7,738 nt of DNA from an uncultured Clostridia bacterium (lineage in GTDB: Bacteria; Bacillota; Clostridia; Christensenellales; Aristaeellaceae): the NCBI GenBank assembly GCA_946626395.1, contig CAMOUF010000184.1, positions 1-7,738 on the forward strand, in the 5' to 3' direction. Made by a program: the position numbers and the translations under genes. Within the stretch, counting starts at the first letter, position 1. Every line of letters begins with the position of its first letter. Positions 1 to 6,676 of this stretch are shown here, piece after piece. The notes beneath the pieces are model-generated. The model was not told where the DNA came from. It did no database searches and saw nothing but the letters and a program-made list of their open reading frames with translations.

Positions 1-461
1 CCAGCCTTGTCGATGGTGTCGCCAAAATAAGCGCCGGGCGAACGGACCAGCTGGCTGACGATGACGCGCTCAGCCCCATTGATAATAAAGGTGCCGTGCT
101 CGGTCATCAGCGGGAAATCGCCCATAAAGACTTCGGACTCTTTGATTTCGCCGGTTTCCCGGTTCTTGAGCCGCACGAAAACCTTCAGCGGCGCCGCAAA
201 GGTCAAATCCCTTTCCTTGCAGCGCTCCACGGTATTCTTGGGCGTGCTGTCCAGCGAGTAATCGACGAATTCCAGCACCAGATTTTCGCTATAATCCGTG
301 ATGGGGGACACGTCCGCCAGAACCTCTTTCAAATCTTCCGTGAGAAAACGCTTATAGCTGTTTTTCTGCACTTCGATCAGGTTGGGCATGTCCAGAACCT
401 CGTCGATGCGCGAGAAGCTCATGCGCTTTCGCAGCTTCCCCATTTGGACCTCGTGCACCAT
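1..461 (-). CDS. rpoB: RNA polymerase beta subunit, N-terminal part (partial)
   Basis: This is the start of the beta subunit of DNA-dependent RNA polymerase. I translated the minus strand in full: 153 uninterrupted codons run from ATG at 461 to the window edge, so the remaining ~1,000 residues or more lie outside. The protein begins MVHEVQMGKLRKRMSF, close to the usual clostridial start. It then shows family blocks: DEVLDMPNLIEVQ (about residues 20-32), SYKRFLTEDLKEVLADVSPI, LEFVDYSL, ERDLTFAAPLKV, and the strongly conserved FMGDFPLMTEHGTFIINGAERVIVSQLVRSPG run near residues 113-144. The Shine-Dalgarno AAGGGGTG at 470-477 lies 8 nt upstream of the ATG and supports this start over Met7. The usual upstream neighbours rplJ and rplL are absent; a glycosidase gene lies upstream instead, and the gene has its own promoter. 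Identification is very secure. Confidence 0.97.
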   Translation of the reverse strand, partial: MVHEVQMGKLRKRMSFSRIDEVLDMPNLIEVQKNSYKRFLTEDLKEVLADVSPITDYSENLVLEFVDYSLDSTPKNTVERCKERDLTFAAPLKVFVRLKNRETGEIKESEVFMGDFPLMTEHGTFIINGAERVIVSQLVRSPGAYFGDTIDKA

Positions 462-599
462 AAAGCTATCACCCCTTTATTGCTGCCCAGAAACCGAAAA
501 AAGCGCATATTTCCCCTACCCCCGCGGCTTCCGTTTTTTTCCTCTCCGAAGGCCGCTTGAGCACAGGCAAAAAGACGCACCCATCCGATACTGGTGCAA
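462..599 (-). promoter_or_regulatory. rpoB 5' leader with two hairpins
   Basis: This is the predicted untranslated leader, about 138 nt, between the inferred start of transcription (about 599) and the rpoB ATG. Read on the minus strand it starts almost at once with a 5-bp hairpin (593-597 paired with 577-581), followed 3 nt later by five T residues (569-573), which resembles a weak attenuator or a protective 5' hairpin. A second stem-loop pairs 548-556 with 524-531 (GCGGC-C-TTC against GAAGCCGC, one bulged C) around an A-rich loop. The Shine-Dalgarno is at 470-477. No L10-binding leader or other known riboregulator was recognised. The structures are direct pairings; any regulatory role is inference. 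Confidence 0.5.
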
Positions 600-605
600 T
601 TATAG

Positions 606-634
606 ATTATAGCATACATCCGGGACCCCGTCAA
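606..634 (-). promoter_or_regulatory. Sigma-A promoter for rpoB
   Basis: On the minus strand a -35 box TTGACG (629-634) is separated by exactly 17 bp from a perfect -10 box TATAAT (606-611). The -10 box is preceded by TGC, an extended -10 element. Transcription would start near 599. It is the best promoter match in the window and faces rpoB. It implies that rpoB is expressed from here rather than by read-through from a ribosomal protein operon. Confidence 0.88.
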
Positions 635-736
635 TACTTTTTTTGACAATCCATGGCAATTCACGGAAATAATTTTCATATTTGAAACTTGGGGGTCCAT
701 TCATTCGCGGGGCCTTTGCGGCTTGGGCAGAAACTG

Positions 737-845
737 AGTTCCAAGTTCTAAGTTCCAAGTTCCAAGCTGGTTTTGTCAAACACAGAAAGCGTGCCTGATT
801 GGAACGACTATTCTGCTTAGAACTTAGAACTTTGAACTTAGAACT
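737..845. repeat. Inverted pair of heptanucleotide tandem repeats
   Basis: The left arm (737-767) holds four tandem copies of a 7-bp unit GTTCYAA. The right arm (815-845) holds four copies in inverted orientation (TTAGAAC type, one copy TTTGAAC). The arms are 31 bp each with a 47-bp centre. On the plus strand four positions do not pair. Read as minus-strand RNA, three of these become G-U wobbles, leaving one mismatch (30 of 31 pairs). The element sits between the mannosidase terminator and the rpoB promoter. No open reading frame, target-site duplication or transposase is visible. Heptamer tandem repeats are known in several bacterial groups, but no named family is claimed here. Confidence 0.8.
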
Positions 846-848
846 TTC

Positions 849-886
849 TATATAAATAAAGGAAGGAGCAATCCACCGCTCCTTCC
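849..886 (-). terminator. Intrinsic terminator of the alpha-mannosidase gene
   Basis: On the minus strand, a perfect 9-bp stem (GGAAGGAGC at 878-886 pairing with GCTCCTTCC at 861-869, 8-nt loop) is followed by a T-rich tail (TTTATTTATATA, 860 down to 849). It lies 7 bp past the mannosidase stop codon, the expected position and orientation for a Rho-independent terminator. Confidence 0.85.
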
Positions 887-893
887 CAATTGA

Positions 894-3800
894 TCATTCG
901 ATTCTCAGGGTTTTCACTTCAAAGGGATGGAAGGACAGGAGGATCGTCCCGTCCTGGCACGGAAGCGCTTCCTTGGGCCGCTCCAACAGGTCGGCTTCCC
1001 ATGCCTTTTCCCAGGGCAGGTTCAGGGACAGTCGCGTCTCCGCCTGGGCCCCGCAGCATTCATACAGCCGCAGGATCAGGGCCCCGGAGCCATCCTCCGC
1101 GCGCTTGACCGCATCGGCCATAACCTGGACGCCGGACAGGGAAAGCAGGCTGCCTTCCCCCGCGCCGCCCTCCAGCTTCCGCAGGGGGACGTTCAATTCG
1201 TAGCCCGTCCGGGCCGCGCCGCCCTGGATAAAGGGGCCGTCCCAGATATAATAGCTGTAAACGAATTCATGAACCCCCTGATCCGCGCCGCCATCAGGAG
1301 CCACAGGAGCCCGCAGCAGGGTCAGGGCAATTTCGTCGCCCAGCATACTCACGCCGTATTTGCTGTCGTTGAGCCCCGCCGCGCCGCGGCCGCCGTCGCA
1401 AAGGGCGGTGTAATGATGATTGCAGACCTCGAACCGGTCCGCGTCATAGGGACGGCTGCGGTGGGTGGGGCGGCGGACGAAACCATATTGGATCTCGTTG
1501 ATGGCTTCCTCCGTCTGGATGCCCGTGGAAAAAGCGGCTTTCAGCAGCCGATGGCGCTCATGCCAATCCACCCGGGTGATAAAATCCACCTGGCTGCTTT
1601 CCGCGTTCAGCAGGATGGTTTGCTCCATGGAGGAGTATTCTCCCAGCCGCCGCCTGACCGTCACCGCGCACCGGAAGGGCCCTTCCTCCGTCAGCGCCAC
1701 GCTGTCCGGCGGGGGCAAGGGAACCGGCATGTCCGTATAATTGCTGTCGATATCCCAGGCGTCGTATTTCCGGGGAATATCCTGATACATTCTCAGCTCG
1801 TTGCCCCGGCCGCCCAGCCGCTCCCGGCCCTGGCCGTCCCGCACCCAGGCAAGCGCCCCGTCCCGGCCCACACAGCAGGAAATCAGGCCGTTGCTCAGCT
1901 CGATGCCCGCATCCGTTTCCCGGGCGGACACTGGATGATCGGGCAGGGAGTAGCTGACCTTGTCCGTCCAGCCCATGGGCGGGGCCTTCACCAGACCCAA
2001 ACCCCGGGGCGTATCCACCACCGCGGTGCGGGACCAGCTCAGGCTGTTAAAGGAAACCGTTCCTTCCCCCGGCGCCAGGGCGTTCAGCGCCTCCCGGGTT
2101 ATTTTTTCCGCGCTGGACATGGCCTCCCGATACCGGGCGGCGGCTTCCTCATATACTTTTCCGATGGAGCTGCCGGGCAGGATATCGTGGAACTGGTTCA
2201 GCAGCACTTTTTTCCAGGCCGTTTCCAGCTCCCGCTGGGGATAGGGCAGGGTGCCCGCCGCAGCGGCCCGCCAGATTTCCGCCTCCCGCAGGGCCAGCTC
2301 GCTTTTCCGGTTGCCCTTTTTCACCGCCGCCTGGCTGGTGTAGGTGCCCCGGTGGCACTGGAAATAGAGCTCACCCACATAGGTATGCCGGGGCCCGCCT
2401 TCCTTTTCGCAGGTTCCAAAGAAGGCCTGGGGCGAATCGATTTCCGTTCGGGGCGCGCCCTGCAAATCCTTCTCTCTGCGCAGAAATTCCAGATCGTCCC
2501 GGGTGGGGCCGCCGCCCCCGTCTCCATAGCCGAAGGGCAGCAGGAAGCGGTGAATCCCCCGCCGCTGCACCCGCTGCTGCCAGCGGTTTACCAGGGTATG
2601 GGCCCGGGTGTCCGAAGTATAATCCATATGCAGGAAGGAAGTCACCCGGGTGCCGTCCATGCCCTGCCAGGTAAAATAATGGTAGGGGAACCGGTCGCTG
2701 TCGTTATAGGACCAGAAAATTTTCTGGGTGGTCAGATATTTGACCCCCGCGCTTTGGAGCAATTGCGGCAGCACGGCGCTGTAGCCGAAGGTATCCGGCA
2801 GCCACAGCAGCTGGCAGTCCACGCCGAACTCTTTTTGATAGAACAGCTTGCCATATAAGAGCTGACGGCACAGGGCTTCCCCGGAAGGCATATTGGTATC
2901 CGGCTCCACCCACATGGCTCCATCGGCGATCCATTGGCCCTGACGGATCTTTTCTTTGATCTTTTCATACAGCTCCGGGTACAATTCCTTACATTCCTGA
3001 TACGCCTGGGGCTGGCTTTGCAGATATTTATATTCGGGATACATGTCCATCAGCCGCACCTGGGCCGCGAAGGTACGGGCCACCTTGCGCTGGGTTTCCC
3101 GATAGGGCCAGAGCCAGGACAAATCCAGATGGGCGTTGCCGATGGCGGTAAACAGCGGAGCCACGGTGCCGTTTTTCGCCTGCAGTGCCAGGCGCAGGGC
3201 TTCCCTGCCCTTGGCGTATTCCCGGAGCCGGGCGGCCCGGGGCAGCTCAAAGTCCACCACCTTGGTGAAATTTTCCAACGCTTCTTCGATCTCCGACGCC
3301 CGAAGGGACTGGGGGGCCGTCACCTCCAGCAAATCCCGCAGGGTCACAGCATCCAGCCACAGCTGGTAGGCTTCCTCATGCCAGATGCCAAAGGAGCATT
3401 CGCCGATCCGCTGGCGCAGCTGGCTTTCAGGCCGAGGGGCGTAATCATTTTCCCCGCCCCGGAGGGGGCCGGTGCAGGTATTGCCCACGGGAGCCATGGG
3501 ATAATCATGGCCCGCGTAAGCCTCCATCAGCAGATGGAAAGCCGTTCCCGGCTGCCCGGACAAAGAAATCGTCTGGTCGCTGATAAAATGGTGCGGGGCG
3601 CGAATCCATTCCGCCCGCCGGGTGCCAAAGGCTTCCCCGTTCAAAAACAGGGTCGCTTCCCCGCCGGGGTTCAGGTTCATCACCACGCGCTGGCCCGCGG
3701 CCTGGGGCGGCAGGGTAAAATCCCCCCGCAGCCAGCAGTATTCCCAGGCCTTGCCCCACGCCGCGCCCCGGGGCATGGGCGCATACGGTCCCCGCTCCGC

Positions 3801-3926
3801 TTCCTCCGGGGACAGCATTTCCATGGTGGTAAATCCTTCCAGGGTAATTTCTCCCAGCGGTTCGTAAAATTCCATTTCCAACGTCCGAATCCAGTGGGCC
3901 ACCCGATCCTTCCATTCCGGATGCAT
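894..3926 (-). CDS. GH38 alpha-mannosidase, cytosolic MAN2C1-like
   Basis: A complete 1,010-residue glycoside hydrolase family 38 enzyme predicted to cleave alpha-linked mannose from non-reducing ends of oligosaccharides, with retention of configuration and a bound divalent metal, usually zinc. Visible landmarks: NAHLDLSWLWPYRET at 264-278, with metal ligands His266 and Asp268; GAMWVEPDTNMPSGEAL at about 336-352; LWLPDTFGYSAVLPQ at 374-388, with Asp378 as the catalytic nucleophile and metal ligand; FGYGDGGGGPT at 465-475; and LLNQFHDILPGSSIG at 575-589, with His580 as the fourth metal ligand. These blocks and the length (human MAN2C1 is about 1,040 residues) match the cytosolic MAN2C1-type branch. 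The N-terminal ~250 residues form the accessory domain typical of this branch; residues after ~620 are the C-terminal beta-sandwich region. There is no signal peptide, so it acts inside the cell, probably on imported manno-oligosaccharides or N-glycan fragments. The start at 3926 is chosen for its strong ribosome binding site. Substrate linkage cannot be told from sequence. Confidence 0.95.
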   Translation of the reverse strand: MHPEWKDRVAHWIRTLEMEFYEPLGEITLEGFTTMEMLSPEEAERGPYAPMPRGAAWGKAWEYCWLRGDFTLPPQAAGQRVVMNLNPGGEATLFLNGEAFGTRRAEWIRAPHHFISDQTISLSGQPGTAFHLLMEAYAGHDYPMAPVGNTCTGPLRGGENDYAPRPESQLRQRIGECSFGIWHEEAYQLWLDAVTLRDLLEVTAPQSLRASEIEEALENFTKVVDFELPRAARLREYAKGREALRLALQAKNGTVAPLFTAIGNAHLDLSWLWPYRETQRKVARTFAAQVRLMDMYPEYKYLQSQPQAYQECKELYPELYEKIKEKIRQGQWIADGAMWVEPDTNMPSGEALCRQLLYGKLFYQKEFGVDCQLLWLPDTFGYSAVLPQLLQSAGVKYLTTQKIFWSYNDSDRFPYHYFTWQGMDGTRVTSFLHMDYTSDTRAHTLVNRWQQRVQRRGIHRFLLPFGYGDGGGGPTRDDLEFLRREKDLQGAPRTEIDSPQAFFGTCEKEGGPRHTYVGELYFQCHRGTYTSQAAVKKGNRKSELALREAEIWRAAAAGTLPYPQRELETAWKKVLLNQFHDILPGSSIGKVYEEAAARYREAMSSAEKITREALNALAPGEGTVSFNSLSWSRTAVVDTPRGLGLVKAPPMGWTDKVSYSLPDHPVSARETDAGIELSNGLISCCVGRDGALAWVRDGQGRERLGGRGNELRMYQDIPRKYDAWDIDSNYTDMPVPLPPPDSVALTEEGPFRCAVTVRRRLGEYSSMEQTILLNAESSQVDFITRVDWHERHRLLKAAFSTGIQTEEAINEIQYGFVRRPTHRSRPYDADRFEVCNHHYTALCDGGRGAAGLNDSKYGVSMLGDEIALTLLRAPVAPDGGADQGVHEFVYSYYIWDGPFIQGGAARTGYELNVPLRKLEGGAGEGSLLSLSGVQVMADAVKRAEDGSGALILRLYECCGAQAETRLSLNLPWEKAWEADLLERPKEALPCQDGTILLSFHPFEVKTLRIE

Positions 3927-3933
3927 GGCACTT

Positions 3934-3940
3934 CCTCCCT
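3934..3940 (-). promoter_or_regulatory. Ribosome binding site that sets the mannosidase start
   Basis: On the minus strand AGGGAGG lies 7 nt before the ATG at 3926 (protein start MHPEWKDRV). An in-frame upstream ATG at 4004 would add 26 residues (MPCEVIPKNG...), but it has no Shine-Dalgarno at a workable distance and the extra residues do not resemble the family N-terminus. The shorter start is therefore preferred. Confidence 0.85.
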
Positions 3941-4179
3941 TCGCGCAGGTCATAATACTGATTTTCTGGGGGAAACCATTCTTTGGAATTACTTCGCATG
4001 GCATGCGCTTTGCTTGCCCATGCTCCTTTCACCATGACGCATCGCATGTAAAGCGCCAGGCGTCCCTTCGGGTCGTCTGGCTATAAGAGCGGTTTCCCCC
4101 CAGACCCCCATCCAAGAAAACCTATTCGATATAATCATTTAAGAAATCTATTATCTTGGCTCCCGCTGTTACGATCAGG
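3941..4179. other. Upstream non-coding region of the mannosidase gene
   Basis: No credible gene is present. It contains a strong hairpin (4055-4081, listed separately), a 7-bp long-range complement (GCGCTTT 4005-4011 with AAAGCGC 4050-4056), a small palindrome GCATG-G-CATGC (3996-4006), and a C-rich run whose minus strand carries five and six consecutive G residues (around 4096-4110). A plus-strand TATAAT at 4130-4135 has no recognisable -35 partner. I found no convincing minus-strand promoter for the mannosidase gene; TATTAT at 3952-3957 lacks a -35 and would leave almost no leader. Confidence 0.5.
4055..4081. repeat. Strong hairpin with CUUCGG-type apex
   Basis: The 27 bases pair as an 8-bp stem (GCCAGGCG with CGTCTGGC, including one G-T wobble on the plus strand), one T-T mismatch, then CCC/GGG closing the tip CCCTTCGGG. 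It is not followed by a T run on either strand, so it is not an ordinary intrinsic terminator. The G-T wobble slightly favours the plus strand as the folded RNA strand. It lies about 130 bp upstream of the mannosidase start. Confidence 0.6.
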
Positions 4180-4205
4180 AACGAAAACTTGCTTTTATTC
4201 GTTGT

Positions 4206-4332
4206 GCCTCTGGCCCAGCGTCCTTTGGACGCCAGTCCGGATGCAAAGCATCCGAGGAAAGCCAGGGAAAAATCCGCAGGGGAAAGTTCACTTTCCTCCT
4301 GGGATTTTCCCGGGCTTTCTGGGGCCAGAAGC
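4206..4332. repeat. Module 1: four-way junction of perfect stems
   Basis: A closing helix TCTGGCCC (4209-4216) pairs with GGGCCAGA (4322-4329) and extends past one mismatch to 4206/4332. Inside lie three stem-loops with almost no linker: GCGTCC-TTT-GGACGC (4218-4232), CGGATGC-AAA-GCATCCG (4238-4254), and a long hairpin at 4257-4319. The long hairpin pairs GAAAGCC with GGCTTTC, GGGAAAA with TTTTCCC, then ATCC/GGGA-type pairs, and ends in GGAAAG-TTCA-CTTTCC at 4281-4296. It has roughly 27 pairs in 63 nt. Such a compact arrangement is typical of folded RNAs or cruciform-forming repeats. Confidence 0.65.
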
Positions 4333-4333
4333 C

Positions 4334-4392
4334 CTCAAACTTTTCGCAGCCCCAACGAATCAGGCGGAGATTGTTGGTTTACACAAGTTGAG
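4334..4392. repeat. Module 2: nested stem with AGGCGGA loop
   Basis: The outer helix CTCAA-a-CTT (4334-4342) pairs with AAGTTGAG (4385-4392), with one bulged A. It encloses an inner hairpin CCAAC-g-AATC (4352-4361) pairing with GATTGTTGG (4369-4377), with one bulged G and a 7-nt loop AGGCGGA (4362-4368). Six loop bases are complementary to 4433-4438 in module 3, which could allow a long-range contact. Confidence 0.55.
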
Positions 4393-4407
4393 TATTTTGC
4401 CAAATGC

Positions 4408-4534
4408 GGGTCCAGGGACGAAGCACGGACAGCCGCCTGTGGCGGATGTTCTGTCCGTGCTAAGATCAACCGAAACGAGCGATGTCCGCATGAAGCGGAC
4501 TTGCGACGATTGAGGTTGCGGACCCTCAGGACCC
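4408..4534. repeat. Module 3: 10-bp closing helix around two stem-loops
   Basis: GGGTCCAGGG (4408-4417) pairs with CCCT-ca-GGACCC (4523-4534), 10 bp with a 2-nt bulge. Inside is a perfect 10-bp stem AGCACGGACA (4422-4431) with TGTCCGTGCT (4452-4461), topped by CCGCC-TGT-GGCGG (4433-4445). A second arm follows, CAACC (4467-4471) with GGTTG (4514-4518), enclosing GTCCGC-ATGAA-GCGGAC (4484-4500). An alternative pairing CCAGGG (4412-4417) with CCCTGG (4532-4537) competes with the closing helix. Confidence 0.6.
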
Positions 4535-4536
4535 TG

Positions 4537-4582
4537 GCGCAGGTCTGGGGGCGCGCAGCCCCCAGCGTTCTCCCTACTGCGC
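4537..4582. repeat. Module 4: helix enclosing a GC-rich hairpin
   Basis: GCGCAG (4537-4542) pairs with CTGCGC (4577-4582). Between them sits a perfect 8-bp hairpin CTGGGGGC-GCGCA-GCCCCCAG (4545-4565). No T run follows on either strand, so this is not a standard intrinsic terminator. The stretch from 4583 to 4629 is AT-rich, with no gene. Confidence 0.55.
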
Positions 4583-4629
4583 TATGAATTTCATCTTTGA
4601 AAATAAGACTGTTAGCAATAAAAACCTAT

Positions 4630-4666
4630 ATATTTAGAAGAAAACCGCTGACAGATGCCAGCGGTT
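4630..4666 (-). terminator. Intrinsic terminator of the ABC ATPase gene
   Basis: On the minus strand AACCGCTG (4659-4666) pairs perfectly with CAGCGGTT (4643-4650) around an 8-nt loop, followed by a T-rich tail (TTTTCTTCTAAATA, starting within the stem's last bases). It lies about 19 bp after the TAA stop of the ATPase gene. It should separate that gene from the downstream structured region and the mannosidase gene. Confidence 0.87.
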
Positions 4667-4684
4667 AAAAAGCTTGGATGATGC

Positions 4685-5770
<1,086 letters not shown>

Positions 5771-5799
5771 TGCAATACCTCCTCAAGTAAGTTCGGTCA

Positions 5800-5828
5800 T
5801 GGACAAAACGGATGTCTTTTGATATAAT
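5800..5828 (+). promoter_or_regulatory. Sigma-A promoter for the AraC-family regulator
   Basis: The -35 box TGGACA (5800-5805) and perfect -10 box TATAAT (5823-5828) are separated by 17 bp. Transcription would start near 5835, giving a leader of about 45 nt with a small hairpin GCCGG-AGGTT-CCGGC (5839-5853) before the Shine-Dalgarno AGAAGGAG (5865-5872). The -10 box lies within an 11-bp palindrome TGAT-ATA-ATCA (5820-5830). Confidence 0.82.
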
Positions 5829-5879
5829 CAGGATAAAGGCCGGAGGTTCCGGCGGGATCACGTTAGAAGGAGCGAATTC

Positions 5880-6674
5880 ATGAACCAAATCGTTTACGCG
5901 GGCCGTCACGGCCTGATGCACACGGTGGCTCGCCACAGCCACGACACCTGGGAATTTGTTTACTGCACGGAGGGCTCCGGCGCGTTTGAGTTTGACGGGC
6001 AAGCCCTGCGCTATTCCCAGGGGGATATCGTGGTGATCCCGGCTCATCTGCCCCATGCCAATGCCAGCGAAACGGGCTTTCGGAACATACACATCAATAT
6101 CAGCCTGCCCAACCTGGCGGATCAGAGCCCCTCTATCCTCCGTGACGACAGCAATCATTTTCTGCTGGACGCGTTTACCGCCGCCCTGTATCACTTTCAG
6201 TCCGGCCAGGGAGAGCGGGGGATTTTCCTGGCGGCCTACGGGAACCTGATCTGCTGCTATCTGGCGGCGTACCATGAACAGCGGCAGCGCTCGGCGGTGG
6301 TGGAGGAGATCGAGCGGGACATTTTAGAGCATTACGATGATTCCGCCTATGAGCTGGACACCTTCCTGCGCTCCCTGCCCTTCAACTACGATTATCTGCG
6401 CAAGCTGTTTCAGAAGGAAATGGCGGTGACCCCCCATCAGTACCTGAACAGCAAGCGGCTGCAAATGGCGGCGGAAGCGCTGGTGGGCGCTGAAATGGCT
6501 TCCATCTCCGTCACCGACGTGGCCCGTATGTGCGGGTTCCGGGAGCCCCTTTACTTTTCCCGGATGTTCAAGAAAAAGTATGGCGTGGCCCCCAGCTTCT
6601 ATGTTCAGTCCCAGCGCAGCCTGGCGGACAAGCCGCTGCCGGATCCGGACAGCATGAAAAAATACGAAGAATGA
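5880..6674 (+). CDS. AraC-family transcriptional regulator with cupin domain
   Basis: A complete 264-residue DNA-binding regulator. The N-terminal ~80 residues look like the AraC-type cupin ligand-binding domain: HSHDTWEFVYCTEGSG (19-34, with His19, His21 and Glu25) and GDIVVIPAHLPHA (48-60). The C-terminal ~100 residues carry the paired helix-turn-helix domain: FNYDYLRKLFQKEMAVTPHQYLNSKRLQMA (168-197) and ISVTDVARMCGFREPLYFSRMFKKKYGVAPSFY (209-241). The second block contains the family's typical GF...YFSRMFKKKYG pattern. ATG at 5880 has AGAAGGAG 7 nt upstream. It diverges from the ABC ATPase gene and converges on the GH105 gene. Regulators of this type commonly sense sugars and activate adjacent carbohydrate genes; the ligand and targets here are unknown. 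No clear terminator follows on the plus strand, only a weak AAGGGG/CCCCTT hairpin at 6714-6729 inside the facing gene. Confidence 0.93.
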   Translation: MNQIVYAGRHGLMHTVARHSHDTWEFVYCTEGSGAFEFDGQALRYSQGDIVVIPAHLPHANASETGFRNIHINISLPNLADQSPSILRDDSNHFLLDAFTAALYHFQSGQGERGIFLAAYGNLICCYLAAYHEQRQRSAVVEEIERDILEHYDDSAYELDTFLRSLPFNYDYLRKLFQKEMAVTPHQYLNSKRLQMAAEALVGAEMASISVTDVARMCGFREPLYFSRMFKKKYGVAPSFYVQSQRSLADKPLPDPDSMKKYEE

Positions 6675-6676
6675 AT

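Larger units (their letters stand above)
4206..4582. other. Candidate large structured RNA or palindromic mosaic
   Basis: This gene-free stretch breaks down almost entirely into four abutting helical modules, each closed by its own helix: 4206-4332 (four-way junction), 4334-4392 (stem around a stem), 4408-4534 (10-bp closing helix around two stem-loops), and 4537-4582 (6-bp helix around an 8-bp hairpin). Gaps between modules are 1, 15 and 2 nt. A smaller hairpin, AACGAA/TTCGTT at 4180-4203, precedes them. The only long reading frame (4156-4587 plus) starts with TTG, lacks a ribosome binding site, and has a composition dictated by the palindromes, so I do not call it a gene. The strand is unresolved: one wobble pair (4273/4303) and a TATAAT at 4130-4135 lean to plus, but no -35 box or terminator was found for that strand. 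Minus-strand transcription would make it the intergenic or leader RNA between the ABC ATPase and mannosidase genes. I recognise no tmRNA, SRP RNA, 6S RNA, RNase P or group II intron signature. All pairings are by eye. Confidence 0.5.

Noticed and set aside
96..560. Plus-strand frame opposite rpoB
   Set aside because: The minus strand encodes an unmistakable RpoB N-terminus over the same bases.
643..671. Plus-strand promoter from TTGACA at 643-648
   Set aside because: There is no acceptable -10 box at 16-18 bp downstream and no plus-strand gene to serve.
738..845. CRISPR array from the short repeats
   Set aside because: The units are 7 bp, directly adjacent without spacers, and the two blocks are inverted; there is no repeat-spacer pattern and no cas gene.
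927..2858. Long plus-strand open frame (643 codons) opposite the mannosidase gene
   Set aside because: It is the antisense shadow of a clearly conserved GH38 gene in GC-rich DNA; the peptide is low-complexity (rich in G, P, A, R, Q), has no recognised domain and no convincing ribosome binding site.
3927..4004. Mannosidase start at the upstream in-frame ATG (4004)
   Set aside because: It has no properly spaced Shine-Dalgarno, whereas the ATG at 3926 has AGGGAGG 7 nt upstream and gives a family-like N-terminus.
2934..4037. Second plus-strand frame opposite the mannosidase N-terminus
   Set aside because: Same reasoning: it mirrors GH38 codons and has no family features.
4254..4261. RNase P RNA-like GAGGAAAG motif
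   Set aside because: Only the first part of the conserved GAGGAAAGUCC block matches, the following bases differ, and the other conserved RNase P segments (such as the P4 partner) were not found.
4479..4510. Group II intron domain V
   Set aside because: The hairpin lacks the AGC/GUU catalytic triad pairing, GNRA tetraloop and two-nucleotide bulge at the expected places, and no reverse transcriptase is present.
4156..4587. Plus-strand 143-codon frame across the hairpin-rich region
   Set aside because: It starts at TTG with no ribosome binding site, and its sequence is dictated by the palindromes. No domain is recognisable, so a structural explanation is preferred.
6635..6653. Hairpin near the end of the AraC-type gene as a terminator
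   Set aside because: It lies inside coding sequence, is followed by an A run and not a T run on the plus strand, and its T run on the minus strand precedes the stem.
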